The notes under the pieces are model-generated. The model was not told where the DNA came from, made no database searches, and worked only from the letters and a program-made list of their open reading frames with translations. Made by a program: the position numbers and the translations under genes. Source: Niveispirillum sp943371025 (GTDB lineage Bacteria > Pseudomonadota > Alphaproteobacteria > Azospirillales > Azospirillaceae). Taken from it: a stretch of 64,000 nucleotides of DNA. This document shows positions 8,031 to 16,230 of the stretch, piece after piece; position 1 is the stretch's first letter, and every line of letters begins with the position of its first letter. The DNA lies in NCBI GenBank assembly GCA_943371025.1, contig CALRTC020000001.1, forward strand, positions 485,802-549,801, in the 5' to 3' direction.

Positions 8031-9119
8031 ATGCCCGGTGCCCGCATTTCCGCCCCGCCCGCGCCCGAAACGGAGGGGGGGACCCGCGTCTATGTCTGGG
8101 ACCAGAAGCGCCGGCCGACGATCAATGACGTGGCGCGGCTGGCCGAGGTATCGAAGAAGACCGTGTCGCGCGTCATCAACCAGTCGCCGCTGGTGAATGA
8201 GGAAACACGTCAGAAGATCGCCAAGGTGATCGATGATATCGGCTATGAGCCCGATCCCCAGGCGCGTGGTCTGGCGTCGCAGCGATCGTTTCTGCTGGGC
8301 ATCATCTATGACAATCCCAACAGCCAGTATGTGGTGAATATCCAGAGCGGAATTCTGGAGGCCTGCCGCAAAAGCGGGTTTGAACTGGTCGTTCATCCCT
8401 GTGCCCGCACCAGCCCCAGTTTCCTGAAGGAGATGCGGCAGTTCGTGGAGCGGCAGAAGCTGGACGGCGTCATCCTGCTGCCGCCCTTGTCGGAGGATGA
8501 CGCGCTGGCCGCCATGCTGACGGAGGTCGGGTGCCGCTTTGTGCGCGTGGCCTGTGTGCCGCTGGACGTGGCGGCCCATCTGGTCGTCTATGAGGATTAC
8601 AAGGGAGCGGCGGAGGTGGCCGACCATCTGGTCGGGCTGGGCCATCGCCGCATCGGCTTCATCGCCGGCACACCGCAATACCGGTCGGCCCAGGAACGCC
8701 GCCGGGGCTTTGCCGATGGTCTGGCGCGGCACGGTCTGGCGCTGGACCCGGACTATTACGCGCAAGGCGCCTACACGTTTGAAAGCGGGCAGGAATGCGC
8801 GGAAAAGCTGTTGTCATTGCCCAATCCGCCCACGGCCATCTTTGCCTGTAACGACGAAATGGCGGTCGGCGTCTATCGCGTCGCCTATCGGCGGGGCATC
8901 GCCATTCCCCAGCAATTGACCGTGGTGGGCTTTGATGACAGCCCGCTGGCGTCCCGCATCTGTCCCGCCTTGTCCACGGTACGATCGCCCATCCGCGACA
9001 TGGGCCGGATGGCGGCGGAAAAGCTGATCCAGCGCATCGCCCAGCCCGACGCCAAGCTGCGCGAAACCATCGTGCAGCCGCATCTGGTTGTGCGCGAAAG
9101 CAGTGGTCCGGCACAGTAG
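8031..9119 (+). CDS. LacI-family transcriptional regulator, probable uronate/KDG repressor
   Basis: DNA-binding repressor released by a sugar ligand. The 362-residue protein has a LacI helix-turn-helix (TINDVARLAEVSKKTVSRVIN region, residues 30-50) after an unusual 27-residue N-terminal extension. A periplasmic-binding-protein-like sensor follows, with VDHL-type GLGHRRIGFIAG, FACNDEMAVGVYR and VVGFDDSPLASRI motifs. AAGGGA precedes the ATG at a normal distance. The start could be internal, because the extension is rare in the family. It sits between the pectate lyase and a hydratase gene that both have TGACACCGGT sites, and it is the only LacI-type protein seen in the window. I infer it controls both uronate blocks; the ligand is probably KDG or a keto-uronate. 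Confidence 0.88.
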   Translation: MPGARISAPPAPETEGGTRVYVWDQKRRPTINDVARLAEVSKKTVSRVINQSPLVNEETRQKIAKVIDDIGYEPDPQARGLASQRSFLLGIIYDNPNSQYVVNIQSGILEACRKSGFELVVHPCARTSPSFLKEMRQFVERQKLDGVILLPPLSEDDALAAMLTEVGCRFVRVACVPLDVAAHLVVYEDYKGAAEVADHLVGLGHRRIGFIAGTPQYRSAQERRRGFADGLARHGLALDPDYYAQGAYTFESGQECAEKLLSLPNPPTAIFACNDEMAVGVYRVAYRRGIAIPQQLTVVGFDDSPLASRICPALSTVRSPIRDMGRMAAEKLIQRIAQPDAKLRETIVQPHLVVRESSGPAQ

Positions 9120-9141
9120 GGCCCTTGCGCCTGCCTTGCCA

Positions 9142-9155
9142 GGAAACCGGTGTCA
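9142..9155. promoter_or_regulatory. Uronate-regulon operator candidate 4
   Basis: GGAAACCGGTGTCA, containing the TGACACCGGT half-site on the reverse strand. It is 46 bp upstream of the GTG start of the FAH-family gene. Confidence 0.5.
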
Positions 9156-9200
9156 TCGTAAGGTGGCGCCCTGATCCCCGATCCCTTCAGGAGCCCCCCG

Positions 9201-9995
9201 GTGTCCGTGTCCCAGGAAATCGCCCAGCGTTTTGTCGCCGCCCGCCGTGCTGCCAGCAGCCTGCCCGACTATCCGGGACAGATCCCGGATACGCTGGCCG
9301 CCGCCTATGACATCCAGGATGCGGCCCGCGCCCTGTGGCCCACGCCCGTGCGCGGCTGGAAGATCGGCATGGTGCCGCCGTCTTTCCGGGAGAAGCTGGG
9401 GGCCATGCGCCTGGCCGGGCCGGTGTTCGACGGTAATATCTGGGATTATTCGTTGGGTGACACTGTCGACCTGCCCATCATCCCCGGCGGCTTCGCTGCC
9501 GTGGAGGGGGAGTTCGTGGTGAAGCTGGCTGCCGACATGCCGACCACCGGCACGGGGGACGAGGCGGAGGCCCTGTCCCTGATCGCATCCGTCCATGCGG
9601 GTATCGAGCTGGCGGGCAGCCCGCTGGTCACCATCAATGATCTGGGCCCGACCGTGGTGGTCAGCGATTACGGCAACAATGCCGGGCTGATCGTCGGTCC
9701 GGCCCTGTCCGGCTGGCGTGAAGCGGCGGCGGAAAGCCTGACCGTGGGGACAAGCATCGACGGCGCCACGGTGGGTACCGGCAGTTTTGCCAGCATCCCC
9801 GGCACGCCCGTGGCGGCCCTGGTCTTCCTGATCAACCATTGCCGGGCCCGCGGCATTGCCCTGCCGGCCGGCACGCTGGTCACCACGGGGGCTGTGACGG
9901 GCATCCATAAGATCGGGTTGGACCAGTCGGCCAGCGTCACCTTCAACGGTAATGTCACCATCCAGGTCCGCACCGTTCAGGCCAAGCCGCGCTGA
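9201..9995 (+). CDS. FAH-superfamily 2-keto-4-pentenoate hydratase-like enzyme
   Basis: Metal-dependent hydratase or decarboxylase of 2-keto acids, with exact substrate unknown. The 264-residue protein has the fumarylacetoacetase C-terminal fold: the metal ligands appear as VEGEF (E102 and E104) and IELAGS (E136), with GWKIGM near the N-terminus and the late TTGAVTGIHKI and VTFNG stretches typical of MhpD-like hydratases. It starts with GTG, supported by AGGAG 8 bases upstream. It follows the LacI gene and carries its own operator-like site, so it probably acts on a keto-sugar acid from pectin breakdown rather than on aromatics; no aromatic pathway genes are nearby. It is convergent with motB, the stops being 5 bases apart. 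Confidence 0.8.
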   Translation: MSVSQEIAQRFVAARRAASSLPDYPGQIPDTLAAAYDIQDAARALWPTPVRGWKIGMVPPSFREKLGAMRLAGPVFDGNIWDYSLGDTVDLPIIPGGFAAVEGEFVVKLAADMPTTGTGDEAEALSLIASVHAGIELAGSPLVTINDLGPTVVVSDYGNNAGLIVGPALSGWREAAAESLTVGTSIDGATVGTGSFASIPGTPVAALVFLINHCRARGIALPAGTLVTTGAVTGIHKIGLDQSASVTFNGNVTIQVRTVQAKPR

Positions 9996-10000
9996 ACGCA

Positions 10001-10858
10001 TCAGCGCGTCGCCGATTGGGCCAATTCGGCGTCCGTATCGATGACGATTTCCACGCGGCGGTTTTCCGACCGCCGCGCGGGATCGTCCGTGACCGGACGG
10101 CTGTTGGCCAGGCCCAGGGCGCCCAACCGGTGGGATGGCACGCCGAAGGCTTCCAGCGCACGGACGACGGCCGCCGCACGGGCGGCCGACAATTCCCAGT
10201 TCGACGGGAAGCGCACCGTCTTGATTGCGACATCGTCGCTATGGCCTTCCACGGTGATGGAGCCGGGAAGGGCCAGCAGGTTGGGCGTCAGCTTGCGCAA
10301 CAGGTCCAGCGCTTCCGGTTGCAGGGTCGCGGAGCCGGAATTGAACAGGATGCGGTCGCGCACGACGATGGAGACCTTGCGATCCTGGGTCGTGATATCG
10401 ACTTCCGGTGGCAGTCCCATGGCTTCCAGGTGCGCCAGCCATTGCCGGGCGCCCGGCGACAGCTCGCGATTCTTGGCCGGCGGCGGCATCGCCGCATTGG
10501 CTGCGGCGGGCGCCAAGGGGACCGGGGGGGCGGTTGGAAGGGTGGGCGCGTTCGCTACGGGTGCGGGTGAAACCGGCTCTACGATGGCGACGGGATGCGG
10601 TTCCTCCAGAACCTTTTCCACGACGGCGGCGTCGGCGCGTTCCTTGTCCGTCGGGTTGGCGATGCGCCCGTCCATGCCCATCAGGGCCAGCATGCCCAGA
10701 AACACGGTCATCAGCACGGTCACCATGTCCATATAGCTGACGACCCACTCCTCCGTTTCCTCGGCCGGTTCGGCGGGTTTGATACTGGTCGCCTTCACGT
10801 TGGCGGCGCGGCGGGCGCGTTCAGCGTCCACCGGTTTGCGCAGGGGTTCAGCGGCCAC
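10001..10858 (-). CDS. motB: MotB-type flagellar stator protein (OmpA C-terminal domain)
   Basis: Stator subunit that anchors the motor to peptidoglycan and carries the ion-binding Asp. The 285-residue protein has one transmembrane helix at 38-60 (WVVSYMDMVTVLMTVFLGML, Asp44 in the ion-path position), a Pro/Ala-rich linker and an OmpA-like peptidoglycan-binding domain (TVEGHSDDVAI, WELSAARAAAVVRALEAFG, SENRRVEIVI). The GTG at 10858 is preferred because AGAGG lies 6 bases upstream; it overlaps the motA stop by 11 bases. An ATG at 10873 is possible. Gene order motA-motB and the length fit a stator pair; whether it uses H+ or Na+ cannot be read from sequence alone. A general ExbD or TolR role is unlikely given the OmpA domain. 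Confidence 0.85.
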   Translation of the reverse strand: MAAEPLRKPVDAERARRAANVKATSIKPAEPAEETEEWVVSYMDMVTVLMTVFLGMLALMGMDGRIANPTDKERADAAVVEKVLEEPHPVAIVEPVSPAPVANAPTLPTAPPVPLAPAAANAAMPPPAKNRELSPGARQWLAHLEAMGLPPEVDITTQDRKVSIVVRDRILFNSGSATLQPEALDLLRKLTPNLLALPGSITVEGHSDDVAIKTVRFPSNWELSAARAAAVVRALEAFGVPSHRLGALGLANSRPVTDDPARRSENRRVEIVIDTDAELAQSATR

Positions 10859-11642
10859 TGCGCACCTCTTCATGCGCTTCCAGCAGATAGGTATCCAGGG
10901 TCTCCTGGATCACCGACGGGGAGCGGCCGAGATGGGCCAGCACGATGCCTTCCAGCAGGACATTCATCTGCGCCACCTGTTCGGTGGTGCGCTGTTCCAG
11001 CTTGATGGCCAGCGGCTTGAAGACAAGATTGGCCAGGATCAGCCCGTAAAGCGTAGCCAGCATGGCCACCGCCATGGATGACCCGATCAGGCCGATATCG
11101 CCGGAACCCAACTGCTTCAACATGCCGACCATGCCGGCCAGGGTACCCAGCAGGCCGAATGCGGGCGCGAAGGAGGCCAGCACGCGGAAAAAGCGGGACT
11201 TGGCCTGTTCGGCTTCCACCATCTTCTGGATGCGCCAGTTCATGATGTGCATCAGGTCGTCCAGCGACGCCCCGTCCACCACCATCTGCATGCCCAGGCG
11301 CAGAAAGGGGCTGGCCACCTTGCGCACCCGCTCGTCCGCGGCCTGGATATTCTTGCCGTAGAGCAGCTTGCCCACTTCCACCAGTTCGGCCACGTCACGG
11401 TCTGCGCCGCCGGGCCGGCGGAAAACGGAGGCGACGGCGCCCAGGGCCGCGCCGATCTCGTCCCCGCGGAATGCGAGCAGCGCCACGCAAGTGACGCCAC
11501 CGCCGACGATGATCAAACCTTCCTGATTATAGAAAAAGCCGGCGTCACCGCCCGAGTGGGTGACAAACCAGAGCAATCCTGTCGAAGCTGCGATGCCGAG
11601 AAGGCTGGTCAGGATGAAGCTGGAACGACGGGATTGGGCCAT
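10848..11642 (-). CDS. motA: MotA/PomA-type flagellar stator protein
   Basis: Inner-membrane stator subunit forming the ion channel with MotB and pushing on the rotor. The 264-residue protein has four predicted membrane helices: two near the N-terminus (about 9-28 and 38-58) and two in the C-terminal half. It includes the conserved PAFGLLGTLAGMVGML and AMLATLYGLILANLVF segments of the MotA/TolQ family. The cytoplasmic loop between helices 2 and 3 is the region that meets FliG. The gene overlaps motB and lies 98 bp downstream of atpG on the same strand, so it may share read-through with the N-ATPase operon or use an AT-rich promoter at 11643-11700. Confidence 0.87.
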   Translation of the reverse strand: MAQSRRSSFILTSLLGIAASTGLLWFVTHSGGDAGFFYNQEGLIIVGGGVTCVALLAFRGDEIGAALGAVASVFRRPGGADRDVAELVEVGKLLYGKNIQAADERVRKVASPFLRLGMQMVVDGASLDDLMHIMNWRIQKMVEAEQAKSRFFRVLASFAPAFGLLGTLAGMVGMLKQLGSGDIGLIGSSMAVAMLATLYGLILANLVFKPLAIKLEQRTTEQVAQMNVLLEGIVLAHLGRSPSVIQETLDTYLLEAHEEVRSGR

Positions 11643-11740
11643 AACCGGTTAACGCCAAATTTAAGGAAAATTAAACTGTTTCCCAAGAGTAAAGCATACC
11701 GTCATGTGCATCAACAAACCGAAAGGTCACACCGTGCAGA

Positions 11741-12517
11741 TCAGCCAGCGGTTGTCGCCAGGGCTGAGCGACCAGCCCAAAGATCAGCGATCTCCTGGCT
11801 GATGGCATCCTGGCGCGCGCTGGTCAACTGGCTGGACAATTGCTCCAGCCGTTCCCGTATCCGCTCACGCGCGCCCGTCAGGGTAGATAGTCGTGCCAGT
11901 TGTTCAGCCAGATAGGCATTCAGCAGGATGGCCGTCAGGCGGGCCAGACGGTCCAGCCGGGCGGCGCCGGCCAGCACATTTCCGGACGGCAACTGGATCA
12001 GGCAGTCGGGAGGGCGCGCCAGATGGGGCAGCGGCGGCAGCCGCACCTGGGCGGGGCCCGTGGCGGCAGCATGGGTGATGTCGATCGCCTGGTTCTCCGG
12101 CAATTGCCGGTTCAATGCCGCCGCCAGATCGGCCAGGGCCGTGACCTGCCCGGGGGAGGGCAGCCAGCGCGAGGTGTCGATGCCGCGCGCCTGTGCTGCC
12201 GATAAAGTGCGGCTGCCAATGATCAGCGGTTGGCGCACCGCGGCGGGCAGTGCTTCGACGACGCGACCGGCCAGCCCGCCGGTGAAGCCCTGTTCCGGAC
12301 CGATCAGCAGGTGCAGGGCGGGGGTGGCATTGCTGACGGCTTCCGACGGACCGAAGACGGCCAGTCCCTGTCCGGCGGCATCGGCAAAGCGGCCGGCCTC
12401 CGGCATCAATGACTGGGCCCGCTGCTGCTTGGCCGCCGCCAGCGACCGCAAAGCCTCCACTACCCCCAGCAGGCTGCTCAGCGTGGCCTGACGATATTCC
12501 AGGGCCGCAACGCTCAT
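11741..12517 (-). CDS. atpG: N-type ATP synthase gamma-like subunit
   Basis: Central stalk subunit coupling the c-ring to the alpha/beta hexamer. The 258-residue product is divergent from housekeeping gamma. The long N-terminal helix (about 1-50: VVEALRSLAAAKQQRAQSL) and C-terminal helix (NAYLAEQLARLSTLTGARER...QEIADLW) that form the coiled-coil shaft are recognisable, with a Rossmann-like middle (LHLLIGPEQGFTGGLAGR). It is the last gene of the atpDCQRBEFAG operon and overlaps atpA by 4 bases. Divergent gamma is usual for N-ATPases, in which atpG is the terminal gene. Confidence 0.82.
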   Translation of the reverse strand: MSVAALEYRQATLSSLLGVVEALRSLAAAKQQRAQSLMPEAGRFADAAGQGLAVFGPSEAVSNATPALHLLIGPEQGFTGGLAGRVVEALPAAVRQPLIIGSRTLSAAQARGIDTSRWLPSPGQVTALADLAAALNRQLPENQAIDITHAAATGPAQVRLPPLPHLARPPDCLIQLPSGNVLAGAARLDRLARLTAILLNAYLAEQLARLSTLTGARERIRERLEQLSSQLTSARQDAISQEIADLWAGRSALATTAG

Positions 12518-14019
12518 CCTTCGACCGCCTGGATCAACCCACGCAGCAGGGACAGGTCGGCCTCGTCCGCGCCGTGCGGGTGGGTCAGCCGGCCGGCCAG
12601 TCCCTCATGCGCATCGGCGGCATCGGCGATGGCGTCGCGCCGGCCGGCGACATCCGGCAGGTCCAGCCCGGCCAGCAGCCCTTCGGCGTGGGCCAGCAGC
12701 AGCGCCACTTCCGCCGCCAGACCACGGGGATGGCCCTGGCGCTGCTGCAAAAGGGTGCGCAGCCGGCGGCCATTGTCGACGACGATGCGGGTGCGTTCAT
12801 CGACCAGCCCGCCGAAGCGGGTGAAGGCCTCCAGTTCCAGGAACTGCGCATATTCCAGCTTCAGCCGCTCGGCCAGGCTGCGCAGGGCGGGCGGCTGGGT
12901 CCGCGCGCCGACGCGGCTGACGGAGCGGCCGACATCGACGGCAGGCCGCTGGCCCGCCTGGAACTGGCGGGCATCCAGCACGATCTGCCCGTCGGTGATG
13001 GAGATCAGGTTGGTGGGGATATAGGCCGACATGTTGCCGGCCTGGGTTTCCACCACGGGCAGGCAGGTCAGCGACCCGCCGCCCTTGTCCTCCGACAGCT
13101 TGGCCGCGCGTTCCAGCAGGTGGGCATGCAGGTGGAAAATATCCCCGGGGAAGGCCTCACGCCCCGGCGGGCGGCGCAGCAGCAGGCAGATCTGCCGGTG
13201 CATGGCCGCATGCTTGGTCAGATCATCCAGCACCAGCAGCACATGCCGGCCCGTATCCCGGAAATATTCCGCCATGGTCATGGCAGCCGAAGGGGCCAGC
13301 CATTGCAGGCCCGGCGGCGCATCGGGTGGGGCGACGACCACGACGCTGCGGCCCAGCATGCCGCCCGTGCGCAGGGTTTCCACCACTTCGCGCACGGCCG
13401 ATGCCCGCTGCCCGATGGCGCAATAGACGGGGATGACGTCGCCATCCTTCTGCCGCAGCATGGCATCCACCGCGATGGTCGTCTTGCCCGTGCCGCGATC
13501 GCCGACGATCAATTCCCGCTGGCCCCGTCCGATCGGGTACAGAGCGTCGATGATGGTCGTGCCCGTGGCCAGCGATTGGGCCACGCTGCCCCGGTCGGTC
13601 AAGGGTGGAGCGGGCTTTTCCACCGGGTCCTGACGTTCGGGTCGCAGCGGGGCGCCCCCATCCAGGGGCCGGCCCAGCGGGTCGATGACCCGACCCAGCA
13701 GCGTGTCGCCCACCGGCACGCGGGCGACGCGGCCGGTGCCGCGCACCACGTCGCCGGCCTGGATATGGTCGCAGGGGCCCAGCAGCAAACAGCCAAGCCG
13801 ATCGGCGGCCAGATCCAGCACCAGACCCGGTACACCGCCGGGAAAGCTCAGCAATTCATCGGCGCGGGCGTCCGACAGTCCCGTCACCTGGGCAATGCCG
13901 TCGCTGATGGCGCCGACGCGGCCGACGGCTTCCCAGCCCGGCGCGGGCGGGACATGGTCCAGCCGGTGCCGCGCCGTCGCCGCCCATTGCTCAAGCGCCT
14001 GGGAGAGCGTGGTCTGCAT
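12514..14019 (-). CDS. atpA: N-type ATP synthase alpha subunit
   Basis: Non-catalytic nucleotide-binding subunit of the F1-like head. The 501-residue protein carries the alpha-type P-loop GDRGTGKT (173-180), LGRVIDPLGRPLDGG (108-122), the Walker-B-like VLLVLDDLTKHA region, and SVSRVG with the expected arginine finger. It overlaps atpF by 29 bases and atpG by 4, indicating translational coupling. The operon is arranged as in horizontally spread N-ATPases, which coexist with a housekeeping F-ATPase; no housekeeping atp genes are in the window. Confidence 0.93.
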   Translation of the reverse strand: MQTTLSQALEQWAATARHRLDHVPPAPGWEAVGRVGAISDGIAQVTGLSDARADELLSFPGGVPGLVLDLAADRLGCLLLGPCDHIQAGDVVRGTGRVARVPVGDTLLGRVIDPLGRPLDGGAPLRPERQDPVEKPAPPLTDRGSVAQSLATGTTIIDALYPIGRGQRELIVGDRGTGKTTIAVDAMLRQKDGDVIPVYCAIGQRASAVREVVETLRTGGMLGRSVVVVAPPDAPPGLQWLAPSAAMTMAEYFRDTGRHVLLVLDDLTKHAAMHRQICLLLRRPPGREAFPGDIFHLHAHLLERAAKLSEDKGGGSLTCLPVVETQAGNMSAYIPTNLISITDGQIVLDARQFQAGQRPAVDVGRSVSRVGARTQPPALRSLAERLKLEYAQFLELEAFTRFGGLVDERTRIVVDNGRRLRTLLQQRQGHPRGLAAEVALLLAHAEGLLAGLDLPDVAGRRDAIADAADAHEGLAGRLTHPHGADEADLSLLRGLIQAVEG

Positions 14020-14746
14020 GGGTCACCCTGTCACGCGCCGCCGCCAGGGCCTCGCGCCAGCTATGGCGGATGAAATGGTGGCGGAACTGCAGTTCCACCC
14101 CGGCGATCAGCGACGGGTCCAGCCCCCAGCTGAGATGCAGCCCGTCGCCCAGCACTGCCTTGATCCGGCGGGCCAGGGCCGTTGCCTCCGCCTGGGGCAG
14201 GGGGAAGGCTGTCAGGATCTGGGCATCACCCTTGCCGTTCAGCAGCCGCGCGCGGCCCGCCTCGTCCAGGGCTTCCAGATCGTGGCACAGGCTGTCGATG
14301 AACAGCCGCGTCGCCATTTCCGGCCTTGTGTGGGCCAGCAGCTTGGTGGCGATGGTGACCGCCACCTCTCCGGCCTGGGATTCCAGGGCGCGGCGCGCAT
14401 CGGTGCGTTCCTGTTCCAGCCGGGTGCGGCCGGCGTCGCGCAACTGGTCGGCGATGGTGCGCGCATCGGCCAGGATGGCGGATCGTTCCGCATCGGCCGC
14501 GGCCCGCGCGCCAGCCCGCAGACGGTCGGTTTCCGCGGCCAGGGCCGCCCGCTCGGCGGTCAAATCCTCACGCTCCCGGGCGGAATTGCGCAGGGCGGCA
14601 TCGGCCTGTTCCCGGCGTTCGGCCAGGGCCGTTTCCCGCCGGTCGATGGCGGCCAGCACAGGCTTGTACAGAAACTTGCCCAGGAGCCAGACCAGCACCA
14701 GGAAGTTCAGTGCCTGCAAGGCCAGGGTGGTCAGGTCGATATGCAT
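13991..14746 (-). CDS. atpF: N-type ATP synthase long b subunit with delta-like C-terminal domain
   Basis: Peripheral stalk subunit. At 251 residues it is about 90 longer than a standard b subunit. It has one N-terminal membrane helix (ALQALNFLVLVWLLGKFLYK), a long Ala/Arg/Glu-rich coiled coil (about 35-135) and a C-terminal domain. The end of that domain (DPSLIAGVELQFRHHFIRHSWREAL) resembles the C-terminus of delta/OSCP. No separate atpH is present, which matches the known N-ATPase pattern in which the long b subunit replaces delta. It begins 4 bases after atpE. Confidence 0.88.
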   Translation of the reverse strand: MHIDLTTLALQALNFLVLVWLLGKFLYKPVLAAIDRRETALAERREQADAALRNSAREREDLTAERAALAAETDRLRAGARAAADAERSAILADARTIADQLRDAGRTRLEQERTDARRALESQAGEVAVTIATKLLAHTRPEMATRLFIDSLCHDLEALDEAGRARLLNGKGDAQILTAFPLPQAEATALARRIKAVLGDGLHLSWGLDPSLIAGVELQFRHHFIRHSWREALAAARDRVTHADHALPGA

Positions 14747-14750
14747 GGGC

Positions 14751-14993
14751 TTATTGCACGAACGGGTTGGCGAACAGCACCAGCAAGGCCACGACCAGAC
14801 AATAGATGGCCGTTGTTTCGATCATGGCCAGACCGACGAACAGGGTGCGCGATACCGTGTTGGCGGCATCCGGCTGTCGCGCGATGGCATCCAGTGCCGC
14901 CGCCACGGCGCGACCTTCGGCCAGTGCCGGGCCGATGGCCCCGAAACTGACGGCGAAGGCGGCGGCCAGGATGCTGATCATCTCGATCGTCAT
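14751..14993 (-). CDS. atpE: N-type ATP synthase c subunit (rotor ring)
   Basis: Forms the ion-carrying membrane ring. The 80-residue protein has two helices: helix 1 with FGAIGPALAEGRAVAAAL and helix 2 with GLAMIETTAIYCLVVALLV. The essential carboxylate is E59 (IETT), and there is a second carboxylate, E26, in helix 1 at the position where sodium-binding rings often have Gln. Two carboxylates per hairpin are typical of N-ATPase rings. The polar loop RQPD is conserved. The ATG at 14993, not the upstream in-frame codon at 15032, was chosen because it begins the first helix. Ion choice (H+ or Na+) cannot be settled here. Confidence 0.92.
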   Translation of the reverse strand: MTIEMISILAAAFAVSFGAIGPALAEGRAVAAALDAIARQPDAANTVSRTLFVGLAMIETTAIYCLVVALLVLFANPFVQ

Positions 14994-14997
14994 GGCA

Positions 14998-15675
14998 TCA
15001 ACCTTTCTCGATGGTACCGACGGCCCCGCCAATGAAGACGGCGGCCAGGATGGTGAAGATATAGGCCTGGATCAGGCCCAGCATGGTTTCCAGCGCCATC
15101 AGCGGCACCGGCACCATGAAGCCGGCCAAGCCCAGGACGATGGCAATGACGAATTCCCCGCTCATGACATTGCCGAACAGGCGCAGCGTCAGGGACAGGG
15201 TGCGGGTCAGGTCCGACAGGATGTTCAGCGGCGTCATCCACCAGCGCGGATGGGCGAAACTGGCCAGATAGGCCCAGAAGCCCCGCCGCGCCACGCCCAG
15301 CACCTGGGCGGCGCCGAAGGTGACCAGGCCCAGCGCCATGGCCGTTTCCAGCTTGGCCGTGGGCGACCCGAAGCCCGGTACCAGCCCCGCCAGATTGGCC
15401 GTGGCGATGAAGATGAACAGGGTGCCCAGCAGTGGCAGAAAGGGCCGGCTGTCCGTCTGCATCACCTCGTCCAGCTGTGCCTTGACCGTGGTGACGATGG
15501 CTTCCAGCACAATGCGCACGCGGCCGGGATTCTCGGCATCAATCCGGCGCGTCAACAGCCAGGACAGGCCCGTCAGCAGCACCGTCAGCGTGACCGATTC
15601 CACGACGGACCAGCTGATGGCCAGCGGCCCCAGCGTGAAGGCTGTGGCGGATTCGAAGGGGGACGGCAGGTTCAT
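14998..15675 (-). CDS. atpB: N-type ATP synthase a subunit
   Basis: Membrane stator subunit that provides the two ion half-channels next to the c-ring. The 225-residue protein has about five to six helices, with the essential Arg in the conserved TLSLTLRLFGNVMSGE segment. The C-terminal helix pair (LETMLGLIQAYIFTILAAVF) is typical of AtpB. It overlaps atpR by 4 bases and ends 4 bases before atpE. Confidence 0.92.
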   Translation of the reverse strand: MNLPSPFESATAFTLGPLAISWSVVESVTLTVLLTGLSWLLTRRIDAENPGRVRIVLEAIVTTVKAQLDEVMQTDSRPFLPLLGTLFIFIATANLAGLVPGFGSPTAKLETAMALGLVTFGAAQVLGVARRGFWAYLASFAHPRWWMTPLNILSDLTRTLSLTLRLFGNVMSGEFVIAIVLGLAGFMVPVPLMALETMLGLIQAYIFTILAAVFIGGAVGTIEKG

Positions 15676-15962
15676 GCTGCCCCCCTTTCCCGGCGCAGCA
15701 TGAAGGGCCGCGCAATCAGGAAACCGCCCAACAGGCCCAGCAAGGCCCAGGCCCCCTGCGTGGCGGCCAGCACGAACAGGCCCGCCGTCGCACCCACGCG
15801 CAGCAGATGCAGCCCGGCCGCCGGCGCCACCCGCCCCTGGGCGTAAAGCCGTGTGTTCAGGGCCAGCAGGTGGAAGAACAGGGCGCCCAGCGCGGCACCC
15901 GCGGGCAGTGCCAGCAGGCCGGCGACGGCACCCGGACCGTTCAGGGTTTCAATCATGGCCAT
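15672..15962 (-). CDS. atpR: N-ATPase accessory membrane subunit AtpR
   Basis: Small membrane protein found only in N-ATPase operons and thought to help c-ring assembly or stability; its precise role is unproven. The 96-residue product has three hydrophobic segments (about 10-36, 48-66, 70-86) with Arg residues at the membrane borders (LYAQGR, HLLRVG, LIARPF). It lies between atpQ (14-base overlap) and atpB (4-base overlap). Identification rests on position, size and membrane pattern. Confidence 0.85.
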   Translation of the reverse strand: MAMIETLNGPGAVAGLLALPAGAALGALFFHLLALNTRLYAQGRVAPAAGLHLLRVGATAGLFVLAATQGAWALLGLLGGFLIARPFMLRRERGAA

Positions 15963-16230
15963 TCTCCTCCGTCACACGGCGCCAGGCCATCCAGCAGCCG
16001 ATGGCGATGCCCGTGAACAGCAGGGACAGGGTCCAGAATTGCCCCGACCCGTTGCGCCCATCCAGCCAGCGACCCAGGAACAGACCGCCCAGCGGCGGCA
16101 GCACGATAAGCCAGCCCAGTGTGCCGATCAGGGCCAGGGTGGCGCCCAGACCGCGCTTCTTCTCCGCCAGCGCCCGTTCCTGGTCGCGCTGGTGACGGCG
16201 GATCGGGTCGATCAGGGGCGGTTCCGTCAT
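15949..16230 (-). CDS. atpQ: N-ATPase accessory membrane subunit AtpQ (AtpI-like)
   Basis: Two-helix membrane protein related to AtpI, probably assisting ring assembly. The 93-residue product has a charged N-terminus (IRRHQRDQERALAEKKRG), then helices at about 28-52 and 64-80 separated by FLGRWLDGRNGSG, the Gly-rich loop expected of AtpI relatives. It overlaps atpC by 4 bases. Confidence 0.85.
   Translation of the reverse strand: MTEPPLIDPIRRHQRDQERALAEKKRGLGATLALIGTLGWLIVLPPLGGLFLGRWLDGRNGSGQFWTLSLLFTGIAIGCWMAWRRVTEENGHD

Noticed and set aside
11649..11674. Possible CtrA box upstream of motA (three TTAA within an AT-rich stretch)
   Set aside because: Spacings are 8 and 6 bases, not the required 7 of TTAA-N7-TTAA.
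12409..14073. Plus-strand 554-residue open frame
   Set aside because: Antisense of atpA; no recognisable domains.
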